The notes: generated by a model from the letters alone, not told the origin. A stretch of DNA of 64,000 nucleotides from Hyphomicrobium sp. ghe19 (GCF_902712875.1 NZ_LR743509.1:1116001-1180000), one strand, 5' to 3'. Numbered from the stretch's first letter, positions 45,493-55,944 are shown. Numbers and translations are program-made.

Positions 45493-46683
45493 ATGAACGT
45501 CGCGACACCCGAACACGTGACTGAGAAACCCTCGCCGGCATTCGGCTATCGCCTTTTGCGACAAGACGGCAGCGCGCGCCGCGGCGAGATCGTTACGCCG
45601 CGCGGTGTGATCCGCACGCCCGCGTTCATGCCGGTGGGCACTGTCGCGACTGTGAAGGCTCTTTACCCGGAGCAAGTGCGCGACGCGGGCGCCGATATCC
45701 TGCTCGGCAACACCTATCATCTGATGCTGCGCCCGGGCGCGGAGCGCGTCGCGAAGCTCGGCGGCCTGCACAAGTTCATGCGCTGGGAGAAGCCTATTCT
45801 CACCGACTCGGGCGGCTTCCAGGTGATGAGCCTCGGCAAGATCCGCAAGATCACGGAAGAGGGCGTCGCCTTCCAATCCCATATCGACGGCTCGCGGCAC
45901 ATGCTGTCGCCGGAACGTTCGATCGAGATTCAGTGTCTGCTCGGTTCCGACATTCAGATGCAGTTCGACGAATGCATCGAGCTTCCGGCCGAGCGAAAAG
46001 AGGTCGAGCGTGCGATGGAATTGTCGCTTCGCTGGGCCGAGCGGTCGAAAGGCGCCTTCGAGATGCAACTCGCGTCAGGCGGCGCGGGGCCGGGGCAAGC
46101 GCTGTTCGCCATCGTGCAAGGCGGAACGGACGTAGAGCTTCGCCGGAGGTCGGCGGAAGCGCTGGTCGCGATGGATTTTCCCGGTTACGCGGTCGGCGGG
46201 CTCGCGGTCGGCGAGGGGCATGAGGCCATGATCGCGACGCTCGGCGAGACGCTGCCGCATTTGCCGCTTAACAAGCCGCGCTATCTGATGGGCGTCGGGA
46301 CGCCGCTCGACCTCATCGAATCCGTGCGGCTCGGCGTCGACATGTTCGATTGCGTGATGCCGACAAGAAACGGCCGCCACGGCTATGCCTTTACGTGGAA
46401 CGGTCCGGTCAACATGCGTAATGCCAAGCATGCCGAGGATCCGTCTCCACTCGACGAAGCAAGCTCGTGTCCGGCAGCGCGCGAGTATTCACGCGCCTAC
46501 ATTCATCACCTGATCAAGTCGGGCGAATATCTCGGCGCGATGATCCTGTCGTGGGTCAACACCGTCTTCTATCAGGACCTGATGGCGGCGATGCGCTCGG
46601 CGATCGACGATGGCCGCTTCGACGCTTGGGCCGCAGAGACGAAGGCGCGCATCACCGTTGCTCCACCGGCTCAAGAGCCATAA
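45493..46683 (+). CDS. tgt: tRNA-guanine transglycosylase
   Basis: A 396-residue enzyme from the ATG at 45493. It swaps guanine 34 for preQ1 in tRNAs with GUN anticodons, the step before QueA. Seen: [20 protein letters not shown], the catalytic Asp in [13 protein letters not shown], and [13 protein letters not shown] zinc-site region lies near the C-terminus, with one Cys in [17 protein letters not shown]; the usual CxCxxC may be altered (only one clear Cys seen there). The stop overlaps the convergent EamA gene by 32 bp. Confidence 0.94.
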   Translation: MNVATPEHVTEKPSPAFGYRLLRQDGSARRGEIVTPRGVIRTPAFMPVGTVATVKALYPEQVRDAGADILLGNTYHLMLRPGAERVAKLGGLHKFMRWEKPILTDSGGFQVMSLGKIRKITEEGVAFQSHIDGSRHMLSPERSIEIQCLLGSDIQMQFDECIELPAERKEVERAMELSLRWAERSKGAFEMQLASGGAGPGQALFAIVQGGTDVELRRRSAEALVAMDFPGYAVGGLAVGEGHEAMIATLGETLPHLPLNKPRYLMGVGTPLDLIESVRLGVDMFDCVMPTRNGRHGYAFTWNGPVNMRNAKHAEDPSPLDEASSCPAAREYSRAYIHHLIKSGEYLGAMILSWVNTVFYQDLMAAMRSAIDDGRFDAWAAETKARITVAPPAQEP

Positions 46684-47554
46684 GGCTCTCCCGGTGCGCG
46701 ATGCGTTCGCGATGGATCAGGTAAAGTCCCGACGTGACGATGACCAGCGATCCGGCAAAGCTCCACCGATCCGGCTGATCGCCGAACACGAGGTAGCTCA
46801 GCGTGATCATGCTGATGAGCTCGAAATAGAGAAACGGCGTCACGGCCGAGACCGGCGCGAACTTGTATGCCTTGATGATCAGATAGTGACCGCCGCCGCC
46901 GAGTGCGCCGAGCGCCAACAGCAGAACCCACGTCGAAATGTTGTCCGGCCATAGCCATTCGCTGATGGCGAACGGGGCAGTGGCGATGGTTCCGACAACG
47001 GTTCCGTAGAACAGCGTCACGAGCGAGGTGTCGAACTCGGAAAGGCGGCGCGTGACGATAATCATTACCGAATAAGCGAGCGTCGAGAGAAACGCCGCAA
47101 TGAATGCGGGATGCACGGTGCTGACGCCCGGCCGCACAACGACCAAAACACCGAGGAATCCGACGAAAATGGCCGCGGCGCGATGCCAGCCGATGTGTTC
47201 GCCGAGCAGAGGGACGGCAAGTGCCGCAACGATCAGCGGCGTCAAGAACGTGATCGAAAGTGTCTGGTCGAGCCGCAGATAGGTCACTGCAATGAAATTG
47301 GCGATGGTCGTCACGAGCATCAGCGTCGACCGGGTCAGCTGAAGTGTGAGATTTTTCGTTTTCAACAATCTCGGGATCGTCGTCGGGCCAAGCACCAGCG
47401 CCATACACAAGACCTGTCCCGCAAAGCGCAGCCAGACGATCTGCGAAACGGGAATTGCCGTCGTCGTGCAGAGATACTTTGCTGACGTGTCGAGGCAGGC
47501 GAACAGCGTCACCGCCATACACATCAAGAGAATGGCCTTTAGCCGATCGGGCAT
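46652..47554 (-). CDS. EamA/DMT-family transporter
   Basis: A 300-residue membrane protein with ten hydrophobic helices in two EamA repeats: first half from [20 protein letters not shown], second with [20 protein letters not shown] and a late [20 protein letters not shown]. Drug/metabolite transporter superfamily, close to the S-adenosylmethionine/amino-acid exporter-like group; substrate unknown. Confidence 0.85.
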   Translation of the reverse strand: MPDRLKAILLMCMAVTLFACLDTSAKYLCTTTAIPVSQIVWLRFAGQVLCMALVLGPTTIPRLLKTKNLTLQLTRSTLMLVTTIANFIAVTYLRLDQTLSITFLTPLIVAALAVPLLGEHIGWHRAAAIFVGFLGVLVVVRPGVSTVHPAFIAAFLSTLAYSVMIIVTRRLSEFDTSLVTLFYGTVVGTIATAPFAISEWLWPDNISTWVLLLALGALGGGGHYLIIKAYKFAPVSAVTPFLYFELISMITLSYLVFGDQPDRWSFAGSLVIVTSGLYLIHRERIAHRESLMALEPVEQR

Positions 47555-47678
47555 GTTTGCGAAGCTTCAATAGCGGGGGGCGAGCACGGGGCCATAGAAG
47601 GAGGCCGGCGGCGCGCTGCGGATTAGCGGGAGGGATGGCGGCTTATATCTTTCGATGAGTCGTGCGCCGGAGTGAGGG

Positions 47679-47876
47679 CTACTTTTTCTTGAGCAGGGCG
47701 TCTCGCTCCTTGAGAAGGGCGTCGAGTTGAGCTTGCTGGGTTGCGATCCGATCGGAATTGAGTTCGTCATCGGCTGCGCCTGAATAGCCGGCGGCCTGTT
47801 CGACAAGCTCGCGAAGATTGTCGCGGATGATCGCGATGCGCTGTTCAATTTCGGCGAGGGCTTCGGGGTCAGCCAT
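47679..47876 (-). CDS. Small coiled-coil protein
   Basis: A 65-residue, highly helical protein from the ATG at 47876 (CAGGAAT upstream): MADPEALAEIEQRIAIIRDN, then QLDALLKERDALLKKK at the end. Heptad-like Leu/Ile spacing suggests a coiled coil. No signal peptide. Unknown function, but composition and ribosome site look genuine. Confidence 0.6.
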   Translation of the reverse strand: MADPEALAEIEQRIAIIRDNLRELVEQAAGYSGAADDELNSDRIATQQAQLDALLKERDALLKKK

Positions 47877-48161
47877 GGCAATTCCTGCTCGATACCGGTC
47901 GCGCGCGCCGAAAAGGCGAGGCGACTTCTTCGGGGAGATATACCGCTCAAGCCGAGCGCGAGCCACCCACGTTTATGCAGGGCTGCGACCATCCGTCAGA
48001 AGAGCTGGTGGAATGAGGGTTGCGGGTTCCGAGCACCGTTTCTATAAGCTCGCTTCGGCGCGCGACGCGGCGCATCCTTCAAAGGGGTGCGGCGAGGCAT
48101 GGGCCGGAATGGCGCCGGACGAAATGCTTTCGTCCAAGTTATTGATTTGGTGTGTTAAAAA

Positions 48162-48236
48162 GGGCCCGTAGCTCAGCGGTAGAGCATCTGACTTTTAATC
48201 AGAGGGTCGTTGGTTCGATCCCAACCGGGCTCACCA
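48162..48236 (+). tRNA. tRNA-Lys (UUU anticodon), CCA encoded
   Basis: A full cloverleaf: acceptor GGGCCCG / CGGGCTC, D-arm TAGCTCAGCGGTAGAGCA, anticodon arm CTGA-CTTTTAA-TCAG with anticodon TTT, and T-arm GTTGG-TTCGATC-CCAAC with encoded CCA. It decodes AAA/AAG. The glycosyltransferase island begins about 600 bp downstream. It is also of interest because lysine tRNA is the reported target of the PARIS effector. Confidence 0.97.
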
Positions 48237-48829
48237 CCAACATCAATAACTTCGTTCGCCTGCCGGAAGGAACGGATCGCCAAAGAGCTGATCCTTCCAA
48301 AGTTGCACGCAAGGCATTTCGAAATTGAAAGAGGCGCGGGCCGCGGCCTGACAATCGGTGTCCCGTTTATTTGTTGCGCCCCAATAATTCGTTCCACGGT
48401 CGCACGACACCGGAATTCGCATGTGTCTGCCATGCAAGATTCCGAGATGCAGCCGTTTGGATTCCGGCAGCGCATAAACCGTTGAATGATGCAATTCAAA
48501 CACGAATGCGATTTGAATAGCGCCGTTTTGGAGGGAACGGAATTGATCGTTGACGCTTTGTGGTTGTGTGTTTACTTCTCTTCCCGGGACTCGTAAGCGC
48601 GGTCCGTGGGGGCGCTCATCGGCAATTTCAATTAGCTAATTGAGACGGCGCGCTTGCTGCCTAGCCGGGATTGACGGCTATGAAACCCACCGATTTCCCA
48701 AAGTTCATATGGACGTCGATGTGTGCTCGAGGTCCTTCGCAGTGATGACGACCTGAAGGCAATCACGCAGGCCACCGCCTAATTGAGGTCAGCGCGGTTA
48801 ATCCGATAAACCGAGGGTGGAATTCTATT
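48237..48829. other. 590-bp gap between tRNA-Lys and the glycosyltransferase operon
   Basis: No solid gene. A minus-strand frame at 48243-48503 (60-86 residues depending on start, with MRIPVSCDRGTNYWGATN) has an acceptable composition but no ribosome site I trust. AT-rich stretches near 48520-48660 are possible promoters for the operon. No repeat of the tRNA 3' end, as would mark an attachment site, was found inside the window. Confidence 0.35.
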
Positions 48830-51445
48830 GTGAGGGGCGACGATGAGGGCAATCCTCGACTGATATTTTCCCACATCGAAGACCGGTCTGCGCTTTCGCA
48901 GATCGAACGAAGTTCCCTCTCCGAGGAGCTTCGCCTATCTGACTTCAAAGCATCGACATTGATGCAGTACGTGCTGAAGAGTAACCTCGCAGTCCGGCGG
49001 CGAAGCGCACTTGGGACGCTGGCTCGGACATTCGGCAAGAGCAAACTCGCGAAGACATGCAGAACTTTGGAGCGGTCCGGTCTCTTTGATCGTGATTGGT
49101 ATTTGCAACAATACGACGACGTTCGCGCTTCCCGAATTGAACCCGTGGCCCACTACATTTTGTGCGGAGCTTTCGAGGGGCGGAAGCCCAACCGCGCGTT
49201 CGATACTGTCTACTACTTGAAAACCAATCCTGACGTGTATGCCAGCGGTCTCAATCCGCTGCTCCACTACATCCGCGTCGGTGAGAAGGAGAACCGAAGG
49301 CCGTCGCAAAAGTTCGACCCGGCGGCTTATCGCCTTTCAAATCCTGATGTTAGTGCTGCGGGCGGCGCGCTCCTGAAGCATTTTCTGAGGCAAGCGAACA
49401 ATACGTCTGCGGGACCGGCCTATTGTCCCAAGGAACCGGCGTGGAGCGTTTTCGAAGAGATACTCAGCACCACAGGCGGACGCGCGGAGCAGGCGAGCGG
49501 TGCTGCCGTTGTCGATGTGGTTATCCCCGTGTTCAAGGGATATTCCGATACGTTGGCTTGCATTGCGTCGGTGCTCTCAGCCACGAACCAAACGGCGTTC
49601 GAGCTGGTGGTCATCAACGATGCTTCGCCGGACGAGAGGCTTAGCGAGGCGCTCACTCGCCTTAGGGCCATGGGTCTCATCACGCTCATCGAGAACGAGG
49701 TGAATCTCGGTTTCGTAAAAACGGTCAATCGCGGGATGAGCCGGTCGAGCCGGGACGTCATCATCCTCAACAGCGATACGTTGGTTTTCAATCACTGGAT
49801 CGACCGGCTTCGCGGTCATGCGAATGGTGCCAAGGTCGGGACGGTGACGCCCTTCACCAACAATGGCGAGATTTGCAGCTATCCGACGTTCTGCGCTTCC
49901 AATCCCGCGGCTCTGGAAATTGAATTCGCGGAATTGGATCAATTGGCCGCCGTCGTGAACAATGGCCGATCTCTTGAAGTGCCGACGGGCGTGGGATTCT
50001 GCATGTATATCACCCGCGCGGCGCTCGATAGCGCCGGTTATTTCGATTTCGAATTGTTTGGGGTGGGTTATGGCGAGGAGAATGATTTCTGTCTGAGGGT
50101 GAAAGAATTAGGATTTTCCAATAAGCACGCGCTGGATGTTTTTGTTTTCCACTCGGGGTCGGGGTCTTTCGGAACAAGAGAAAAGACGCTCAAGCAAAAA
50201 GCAATCCGTACACTGACGAAGAAATACCCCGATTATCAAAAGGTCGTCGGCAAGTTTATCGAGCGTGATCCGGCCCGCATTTACCGGACGAAGCTCGATG
50301 TGGCCCGCATGCTACGCCAGGCTCCGGCCGCTCTGACGTTGGTGTTTACCCACGCGCTCGGCGGAGGCGTTGAAAAGTTTCTTCGCGACCGGTCCGCGCG
50401 CTTGCCATCGGGCGAAGCAATCTTGGCGGCGTATCCCGACAACGGCGGCAAAGGCATTCAGCTGCACCGGGGCGGAGCGGGCCTCGACCTGCCTAACATT
50501 CCGAGTTTCGACCTGGATGCCGATGAGGGGGCGTTCGCTGCTCTGCTCGTCGAGTTGAACGTAACCAGGATCGAGGTGCACAGCACCGCCGGATGGTCCG
50601 TCTCGCTGTTCGAAAAGCTCCGGCGGCTCAAAGATTCGACCGGCGTCTCCTATGATGTCCACCTGCACGACTACACCGCGATCTGTCCGCAGATCACGCT
50701 CATCGATCAGAGCGGCGTGTATTGCGGCGAGCCTGGCGTCGCGGCGTGCGACCGTTGTCTTTTGGCCAAACCCGACAGGCTCAGAAGCATCCATCCGGAT
50801 GCCGACAGGTTTTTCCTGACAAACATTCGCGCCTGGCGAGAGATCTATCACCGGTTCCTGCTCGCTAGCCGGAGCGTCGTTGCGCCTTCGGAAGATACGC
50901 GGCGGCGGGTGCGCAAGTATTTTCCAGATGTCGAAATCCGGGTCGAGCCGCATCCGGAAGACCGTCAGACGCAATCCGGGATCGCGCGGACATATACGGA
51001 TGGCCCCGTGAAGGTCGCCGTCATCGGCGCTATCGGTCCGCACAAAGGTTCCAACCTTTTGCTCGAATGCGCGCGAGACGCCTTGCGGCGTTCCTTACCG
51101 CTCGAATTCGTCGTGGTCGGCTACACGGATCTCGACGTCCAAACGTTGCCACCAAATTTGAAAGTTACGGGACGCTACGAAGAACACGAGGTCATCTCGA
51201 TACTCGAGCGCCAGAACGCGCATGTCGTTCTGATGCCGTCGGTGTGCCCGGAAACGTATTGCTACACGCTGTCGATCGCGCTTTCGGCGGGGTTCCCGGT
51301 CTATGCGTTCGACCTCGGCGCTCCGGCCGAAAGGCTCGCGAGCGACGCAAGGCACGTCTTGCTTCCGCTGTCGCTGATGACGGAGCCGGCGTCCCTCAAC
51401 GATCTGTTGGTTTCGAACATCGTACCATCGCAGTTAAGTGCATAA
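48830..51445 (+). CDS. Two-domain glycosyltransferase (GT2 + GT4-like) with NPDV repeats
   Basis: An 871-residue protein. Residues 86-190 hold three 38-residue repeats of the form FD..YYL..NPDV...G.NPL.HY...G..E.R.P. A GT-A domain of family 2 follows (about 227-480: VVDVVIPVFKGYSDTLACIA, INDASPDE, LNSDTLVF, GEENDFCLR), then a GT-B, family-4-like domain (about 500-871: TLVFTHALGGGVEKF, VAVIGAIGPHKGSNLL, PSVCPETYCY). It probably adds two sugars to a surface glycan. GTG start, with GAGGGTGG upstream. First gene of a four-gene operon. Confidence 0.85.
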   Translation: MRGDDEGNPRLIFSHIEDRSALSQIERSSLSEELRLSDFKASTLMQYVLKSNLAVRRRSALGTLARTFGKSKLAKTCRTLERSGLFDRDWYLQQYDDVRASRIEPVAHYILCGAFEGRKPNRAFDTVYYLKTNPDVYASGLNPLLHYIRVGEKENRRPSQKFDPAAYRLSNPDVSAAGGALLKHFLRQANNTSAGPAYCPKEPAWSVFEEILSTTGGRAEQASGAAVVDVVIPVFKGYSDTLACIASVLSATNQTAFELVVINDASPDERLSEALTRLRAMGLITLIENEVNLGFVKTVNRGMSRSSRDVIILNSDTLVFNHWIDRLRGHANGAKVGTVTPFTNNGEICSYPTFCASNPAALEIEFAELDQLAAVVNNGRSLEVPTGVGFCMYITRAALDSAGYFDFELFGVGYGEENDFCLRVKELGFSNKHALDVFVFHSGSGSFGTREKTLKQKAIRTLTKKYPDYQKVVGKFIERDPARIYRTKLDVARMLRQAPAALTLVFTHALGGGVEKFLRDRSARLPSGEAILAAYPDNGGKGIQLHRGGAGLDLPNIPSFDLDADEGAFAALLVELNVTRIEVHSTAGWSVSLFEKLRRLKDSTGVSYDVHLHDYTAICPQITLIDQSGVYCGEPGVAACDRCLLAKPDRLRSIHPDADRFFLTNIRAWREIYHRFLLASRSVVAPSEDTRRRVRKYFPDVEIRVEPHPEDRQTQSGIARTYTDGPVKVAVIGAIGPHKGSNLLLECARDALRRSLPLEFVVVGYTDLDVQTLPPNLKVTGRYEEHEVISILERQNAHVVLMPSVCPETYCYTLSIALSAGFPVYAFDLGAPAERLASDARHVLLPLSLMTEPASLNDLLVSNIVPSQLSA

Positions 51446-51460
51446 TTCGACGGGCAGGAA

Positions 51461-53500
51461 ATGGTCACTTTTCAGGGATTAGAGCGTTCGCGTAAGTGGT
51501 CGAGGCTGATAGCTGCTCTTCGCCATCCGCGAAGGCGCGATAAACGCAGGAAGTACCGGCGTCGCGTGGTGGACTTGCAGCGGGCTGCGATCAGCGGTGA
51601 CGAAGGCGGATCGGATGCGGTGTCGGTCCAGCGCCTCGTGCGCGAGGTGATAGCCTCGGAATTCGACACTACGTATTACCTGGATCGCTACGATGATGTT
51701 CGCGCGGTTGCGGCATCGGCAGTCGCCTTCGATGCGCTAGACCATTACCTGGAAATGGGTTGGAAAGAGGGGCGCGACCCCAACGCCGATTTCTCGACCG
51801 AATATTATGTTCAGTCGAACCCGGATGTTTCGATGTCTGGGATCAATCCCTTTTTTCACTTCCTGACGATCGGCAGACGGAAGGGATTATCGCCAAGTCT
51901 GAAGAAGCGGAGCGCCGGATCGGCGTCGGACCTTGTCTATGAGGTTATCGCCAAGGAATTCGATTGTGAGTACTACCTCGGTACGAACCGCGACATCGCA
52001 CGCGTCAAGGAGGCGAATAAAGATTTCGATCCGATAGCGCATTACATCACGAACGGTTGGCGTGAGGGACGAAATCCTCGTGCGGATTTTTCGACGAGCG
52101 ACTACATGCTGGCGAACCCTGATGTCGTTGCCGCGAATTTGAATCCCTTCTACCACTACATCGGAAGCGGTAGGCGGGAAGGACGGTCTCCTGCATTGCC
52201 GGGCGGGTTCCGCACGCGCTATCTGAGGACGATGCGTTCGTTGCCGGAAGTCGTTTCCGCCTGGACAATTCCTTCGAGGCCATACCTGCCGAAATCGTCA
52301 GCCGCGCTCGCGCAGATAATTTCATCGTCTGCGGAACGCACGCACGGCCGCATCGCGATTTCGTTGAGTCACGACAATTACATCGAAGGCATGGGCGGCG
52401 TTCAGCTGTGCGTGAGGCAAGAGCAGCAAGAGTGTCTAGCTCTCGGCTGCTCATATCTGAACATTCATCCGGTTCAACCGCTGCCGATTCTGGCGGCTTC
52501 CGAGAACTGGTCGGCTCAGTTGGTTCGATTGGTTTTGAACGGTGAGGTGATCGGCGTCACGACAGCGGCCAATCTGATCGCGGCCATTGAACCGGTGGCA
52601 ACCAGCTTCACGAAGGCCGCCGTTTTCGTGCACGCCATGCACGGTCTCACGACTGAGATGGTTCTCGCGCTCGCAGATGCCGTACCCGACAGCCAAACGT
52701 ACTTTTGGCTGCACGATTTCTTCTCCGTTTGTCCGGGCTACAACCTGCTGCGGAACGACATCACGTACTGCGGTGCGCCATCTCCGGATTCGCAAGCCTG
52801 TTCGATTTGCAAATACGGCGATAGCCGGCGCGAGCACATTAGCCGATTTACGGCGATGTTCGAGAGAGCGAGATTTACGGTCGTGTCTCCGTCCGACGCT
52901 ACCCTGGATCTCTGGAAAAAGGCGTCGCATCTTTTTCAGGGACGGGCGATCGTGCACCCGCATTGCGCCTTAGCGAGCAGTCCTGCGCCGACGCGAGATG
53001 CCACTAAGCCGATAAAATTCGCTTTCATTGGTAGCCCGACGGTGCACAAGGGCTGGCCCGTTTTCAAAATGCTCGCCGATGCCGGATGCACTCATCAGAA
53101 TTATCAGTTCTACTATTTCGGAATGGCCGACATCGGCGAGTCCCAGATCGAGCAAGTCACGGTCAGCGTGTCGCTGGAAGACCGGTCTGCCATGAGCGAT
53201 GCGCTCGCGGCGCACGAGATCGATTACGCGATCGTCTGGTCTCTCTGTCCTGAAACGTTCTGCTTCGCTGCCTATGAGGCTGCTGCCGCCGGTGCTTACG
53301 TTGTCACCAATCGCGATTCCGGGAATGTTGCAAGAATGGCCGCCGACAAGTCTTTAGGAATGGTTCTGGCCGACGAGCACGAGCTGCTCGAACACCTGAA
53401 CAACGGGTTCTTCGAACGACACCGGGGGAAAATCGAACCGCACCGGGGAAGGTTGGATTTCCGTTGTTTCGTGCGCGAACTGTTCGGTGAGGTCCAATGA
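51461..53500 (+). CDS. GT4-like glycosyltransferase with duplicated NPDV-repeat region
   Basis: A 679-residue protein. Two copies of a ~90-residue block (about 56-146 and 156-244), each made of two repeats: YYLDRYDDVRA...HYLEMGWKEGRDP then YYVQSNPDVSMSGINPFFHF, and again YYLGTNRDIAR...HYITNGWREGRNP then YMLANPDVVAANLNPFYHYI. A GT-B-type glycosyltransferase region follows (about 310-679: IALSHDNYIEGMGGVQLCVR, FAFIGSPTVHKGWPVFKMLA, SLCPETFCFAAYEAAAAGAY). Starts 15 bp after the first gene and overlaps the next by four bases. Confidence 0.82.
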   Translation: MVTFQGLERSRKWSRLIAALRHPRRRDKRRKYRRRVVDLQRAAISGDEGGSDAVSVQRLVREVIASEFDTTYYLDRYDDVRAVAASAVAFDALDHYLEMGWKEGRDPNADFSTEYYVQSNPDVSMSGINPFFHFLTIGRRKGLSPSLKKRSAGSASDLVYEVIAKEFDCEYYLGTNRDIARVKEANKDFDPIAHYITNGWREGRNPRADFSTSDYMLANPDVVAANLNPFYHYIGSGRREGRSPALPGGFRTRYLRTMRSLPEVVSAWTIPSRPYLPKSSAALAQIISSSAERTHGRIAISLSHDNYIEGMGGVQLCVRQEQQECLALGCSYLNIHPVQPLPILAASENWSAQLVRLVLNGEVIGVTTAANLIAAIEPVATSFTKAAVFVHAMHGLTTEMVLALADAVPDSQTYFWLHDFFSVCPGYNLLRNDITYCGAPSPDSQACSICKYGDSRREHISRFTAMFERARFTVVSPSDATLDLWKKASHLFQGRAIVHPHCALASSPAPTRDATKPIKFAFIGSPTVHKGWPVFKMLADAGCTHQNYQFYYFGMADIGESQIEQVTVSVSLEDRSAMSDALAAHEIDYAIVWSLCPETFCFAAYEAAAAGAYVVTNRDSGNVARMAADKSLGMVLADEHELLEHLNNGFFERHRGKIEPHRGRLDFRCFVRELFGEVQ

Positions 53501-54537
53501 CTATCTGTTGCTTCACGAGTTTCACGTTCAGCTATCTGGCGAAAGCCGCCGTTCTCGCTGCTTCGGTGAAGCGCTATCATCCCGACTGGATCATGTGCGC
53601 GGTGATTACCGATCGCGAACCGGGCGGATACACGTTCGACCCAGAGACCGTGCCATTCGACGAGATCGTTTGGGGCGATGAATTATTCGGGTCGGCAACT
53701 CCGGCGTGGCTGTTCAAGCACGACCTCGTCGAGGCCTGCACCGCTGTGAAGGGGCGAGCGCTTCGCCAGCTGCTGCAGCAGTATGACAAGGTCATCTACC
53801 TCGATCCGGACGTTGCTGTTTTCGGTCCGATGACTTCGATCGTCGATGGGCTCGACCGGTACTCGACGCTTCTTACGCCACACCAGCTCGAGCCCGCGGT
53901 TACCGAAAGCTCCATCCGCGATAACGAATTCGGCTCGCTGAAGCACGGCACTTTCAACCTGGGGTTTCTTGCAGTCCGCAGCGACGCTGAAGGTGACCGC
54001 TTCGCAGAATGGTGGGAGGATCGCCTTACGAGGTTCTGCTTCTCCGATCCGGTAAGCGGCCTTTTTGTTGATCAAAAATGGTGCGATCTAGCTCCCGCAT
54101 TCTTCAGCGAGTTGGGCATCGTTCGCGACCCCGGTTACAACGTTGCCAGCTGGAATCTCAATCGTCGGCGTGTGACCATCGACGTCGATGGAGCGATCAA
54201 GGTGAACGGTGAGCCGCTCAAATTCTATCATTTCACGAAGCTCGGCGAGGTCGGCGATACCGCGACGATGCGATATGCCGGCGACAGTTTCGAGGTCTTT
54301 GAAATCTGGGCCTGGTACAAGCGCGCGGTTGCGAGCTGGACCGACACGAGAATACCTGAAAGATGGTGGCACTACGCACAGTACGATAACGGGGAAAGAA
54401 TCCCCCAGTACGCGCGGGAGCTTTACCGAAACCGCCCGGATCTTCAGCACCACTTTCCGCATCCGTTTTCGACGGCCGGAGAATCCTACTACGCGTGGCT
54501 CCAGGCTCAGGGGCTCACATCCGGGTCTGCAGGCTAG
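53497..54537 (+). CDS. GT-A fold glycosyltransferase (GT8-like)
   Basis: A 346-residue protein without signal peptide. N-terminal AKAAVLAASVKRYHPDW and a DxD-type metal motif YLDPDVAVFGP are typical of GT8-like or nucleotide-diphospho-sugar transferases. Later HGTFNLGFLAVRSDAEGDRF, WCDLAPAFF and YNVASWNLNRRRV match this type of enzyme. Donor and acceptor unknown. The ATG overlaps the upstream stop (ATGA), so translation is coupled. Confidence 0.8.
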   Translation: MTICCFTSFTFSYLAKAAVLAASVKRYHPDWIMCAVITDREPGGYTFDPETVPFDEIVWGDELFGSATPAWLFKHDLVEACTAVKGRALRQLLQQYDKVIYLDPDVAVFGPMTSIVDGLDRYSTLLTPHQLEPAVTESSIRDNEFGSLKHGTFNLGFLAVRSDAEGDRFAEWWEDRLTRFCFSDPVSGLFVDQKWCDLAPAFFSELGIVRDPGYNVASWNLNRRRVTIDVDGAIKVNGEPLKFYHFTKLGEVGDTATMRYAGDSFEVFEIWAWYKRAVASWTDTRIPERWWHYAQYDNGERIPQYARELYRNRPDLQHHFPHPFSTAGESYYAWLQAQGLTSGSAG

Positions 54538-54573
54538 AGCGATTGCCCCTCGGCCGTTCGTTGGAGAGACGCA

Positions 54574-55944
54574 TTGAAGTGGTACTTTTGCCTGGACGCG
54601 TTCGGCGCCAATCGCGAAATTGGTGCATGGGCGGAGCTTGCAGTACAGAGCGCGCGTAAAAACACGAGCCTGCATCCGGTCTGTCTCTTCGACGGCCCCG
54701 CGGACGATCCGCTCGTCGGCCGGTTGAAGGCGTTGGACGTCGAGGTGATCATCTCGCGTTCACGCTTGGCGGACATCATTGAAAACGCGCACCGCACGTC
54801 GAACTATCCGATCCACGGAAAGGGCGCTTTTCTGCGCGCGGAGGTCCCCCGCATTGCGGCCGGCGACGAGCACGCGTTTTATACCGACTGCGACGTCTTC
54901 TTCTTTTGCGACCCACAGACGTCGGAACTTAAGCCAGACTTTTTCTCGGCAGGTCCGAGGCAGCTGCTCAGCGAGACCGATCTATTCAACAGCGGGGTTC
55001 TTTATTTCAACGTCGAACGGTTTCGTTCGGTTGAAGACGAATTCTTCGCATTTTGTCAAAGCAATCTGTTCAAGTTCCTTCCGGGGATGGACGAGCCACT
55101 CTTCAATGCGTTTTTCCGTGAGAAGTTCGATCCCTTGCCGGCGGGCTTGAACTGGCGACCGTTTTTTGGCTTCAACCGGTCCATCTCGGTTCTGCATTTT
55201 CATGGACCCAAGCTCGAGCATCTGGCCGCTTATCTCTCTTCCGGACCCGATGCGGATTGGGGCCCTTATGCAAAGGATCTGACGGAGCTCATCGCCAGCA
55301 GCATTCACTCCTATTACCGCTACATCGAAGATATCGTTGCCGCGGTTACGCCTCCGGCTTATCTGGACGTTTCGATGCAGCAATTTCTTCGCCTATACCC
55401 CAAGTTTTGTTCGACCATATTCGAACTCCACGGAGAGGCAGCTTTAAGCAAGCAAATAGAATTGCGGGAGCTATCCTGCACCCTAAAAAAGAGACAGAGA
55501 AAAGTAGCCGATCACATATTCGGTACATCGTCCAAAAGCGACGTCGTCGTCTCTCAGTACCTCTTTGAGGGCGGTGCTGTGACGTATCCGCACTTGCTCA
55601 TCAAGCTCTTTCCGAATGCCGGTGTCGGTGAATTGCGGAAGGTGTCGTACGCCTACAAGGCCGACCCGAATACTTGGCACGAGTGTTCTCTCGATGCGAT
55701 TGAGAAGCGTGGATGCGACGCGAGCGCCTTGGCTGTCGGAGGGCTAAGCCTCATAGCGCAAGCGCATGAGGTGCAGCTCGTGATACCGCCCAAAGCTATA
55801 CCGAACCGGCATGATCTACACGCGATCCTGGTGGAGTGCCGGGAGTGTGCAGACGAAGTCGCGACGGGAATTTACGCGGATTCCCAGGGTCGCTTTTTTT
55901 CCGTTAACGGCGCAACGCCCACCAAGACGATCCGGCAACAGTAA
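54574..55944 (+). CDS. Glycosyltransferase-like protein with C-terminal domain of unknown function
   Basis: A 456-residue protein from a TTG at 54574 (TGGAGAG upstream). The N-terminal half is GT-A-like: WAELAVQSARKNTSLHPVCL, the DxD-like motif FYTDCDVFFFCDP, LFNSGVLYFNVERFRS and LPGMDEPLFNAFF. The C-terminal 180 residues (about 275-456) are mixed alpha/beta with no recognised family. Last gene of the operon; its job in glycan assembly is inferred from neighbours. Confidence 0.75.
   Translation: MKWYFCLDAFGANREIGAWAELAVQSARKNTSLHPVCLFDGPADDPLVGRLKALDVEVIISRSRLADIIENAHRTSNYPIHGKGAFLRAEVPRIAAGDEHAFYTDCDVFFFCDPQTSELKPDFFSAGPRQLLSETDLFNSGVLYFNVERFRSVEDEFFAFCQSNLFKFLPGMDEPLFNAFFREKFDPLPAGLNWRPFFGFNRSISVLHFHGPKLEHLAAYLSSGPDADWGPYAKDLTELIASSIHSYYRYIEDIVAAVTPPAYLDVSMQQFLRLYPKFCSTIFELHGEAALSKQIELRELSCTLKKRQRKVADHIFGTSSKSDVVVSQYLFEGGAVTYPHLLIKLFPNAGVGELRKVSYAYKADPNTWHECSLDAIEKRGCDASALAVGGLSLIAQAHEVQLVIPPKAIPNRHDLHAILVECRECADEVATGIYADSQGRFFSVNGATPTKTIRQQ

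Noticed and set aside
48162..48829. tRNA-Lys as a proven island attachment site
   Set aside because: No second copy of the tRNA 3' end and no integrase gene was seen in the window, so integration at this tRNA stays unproven.
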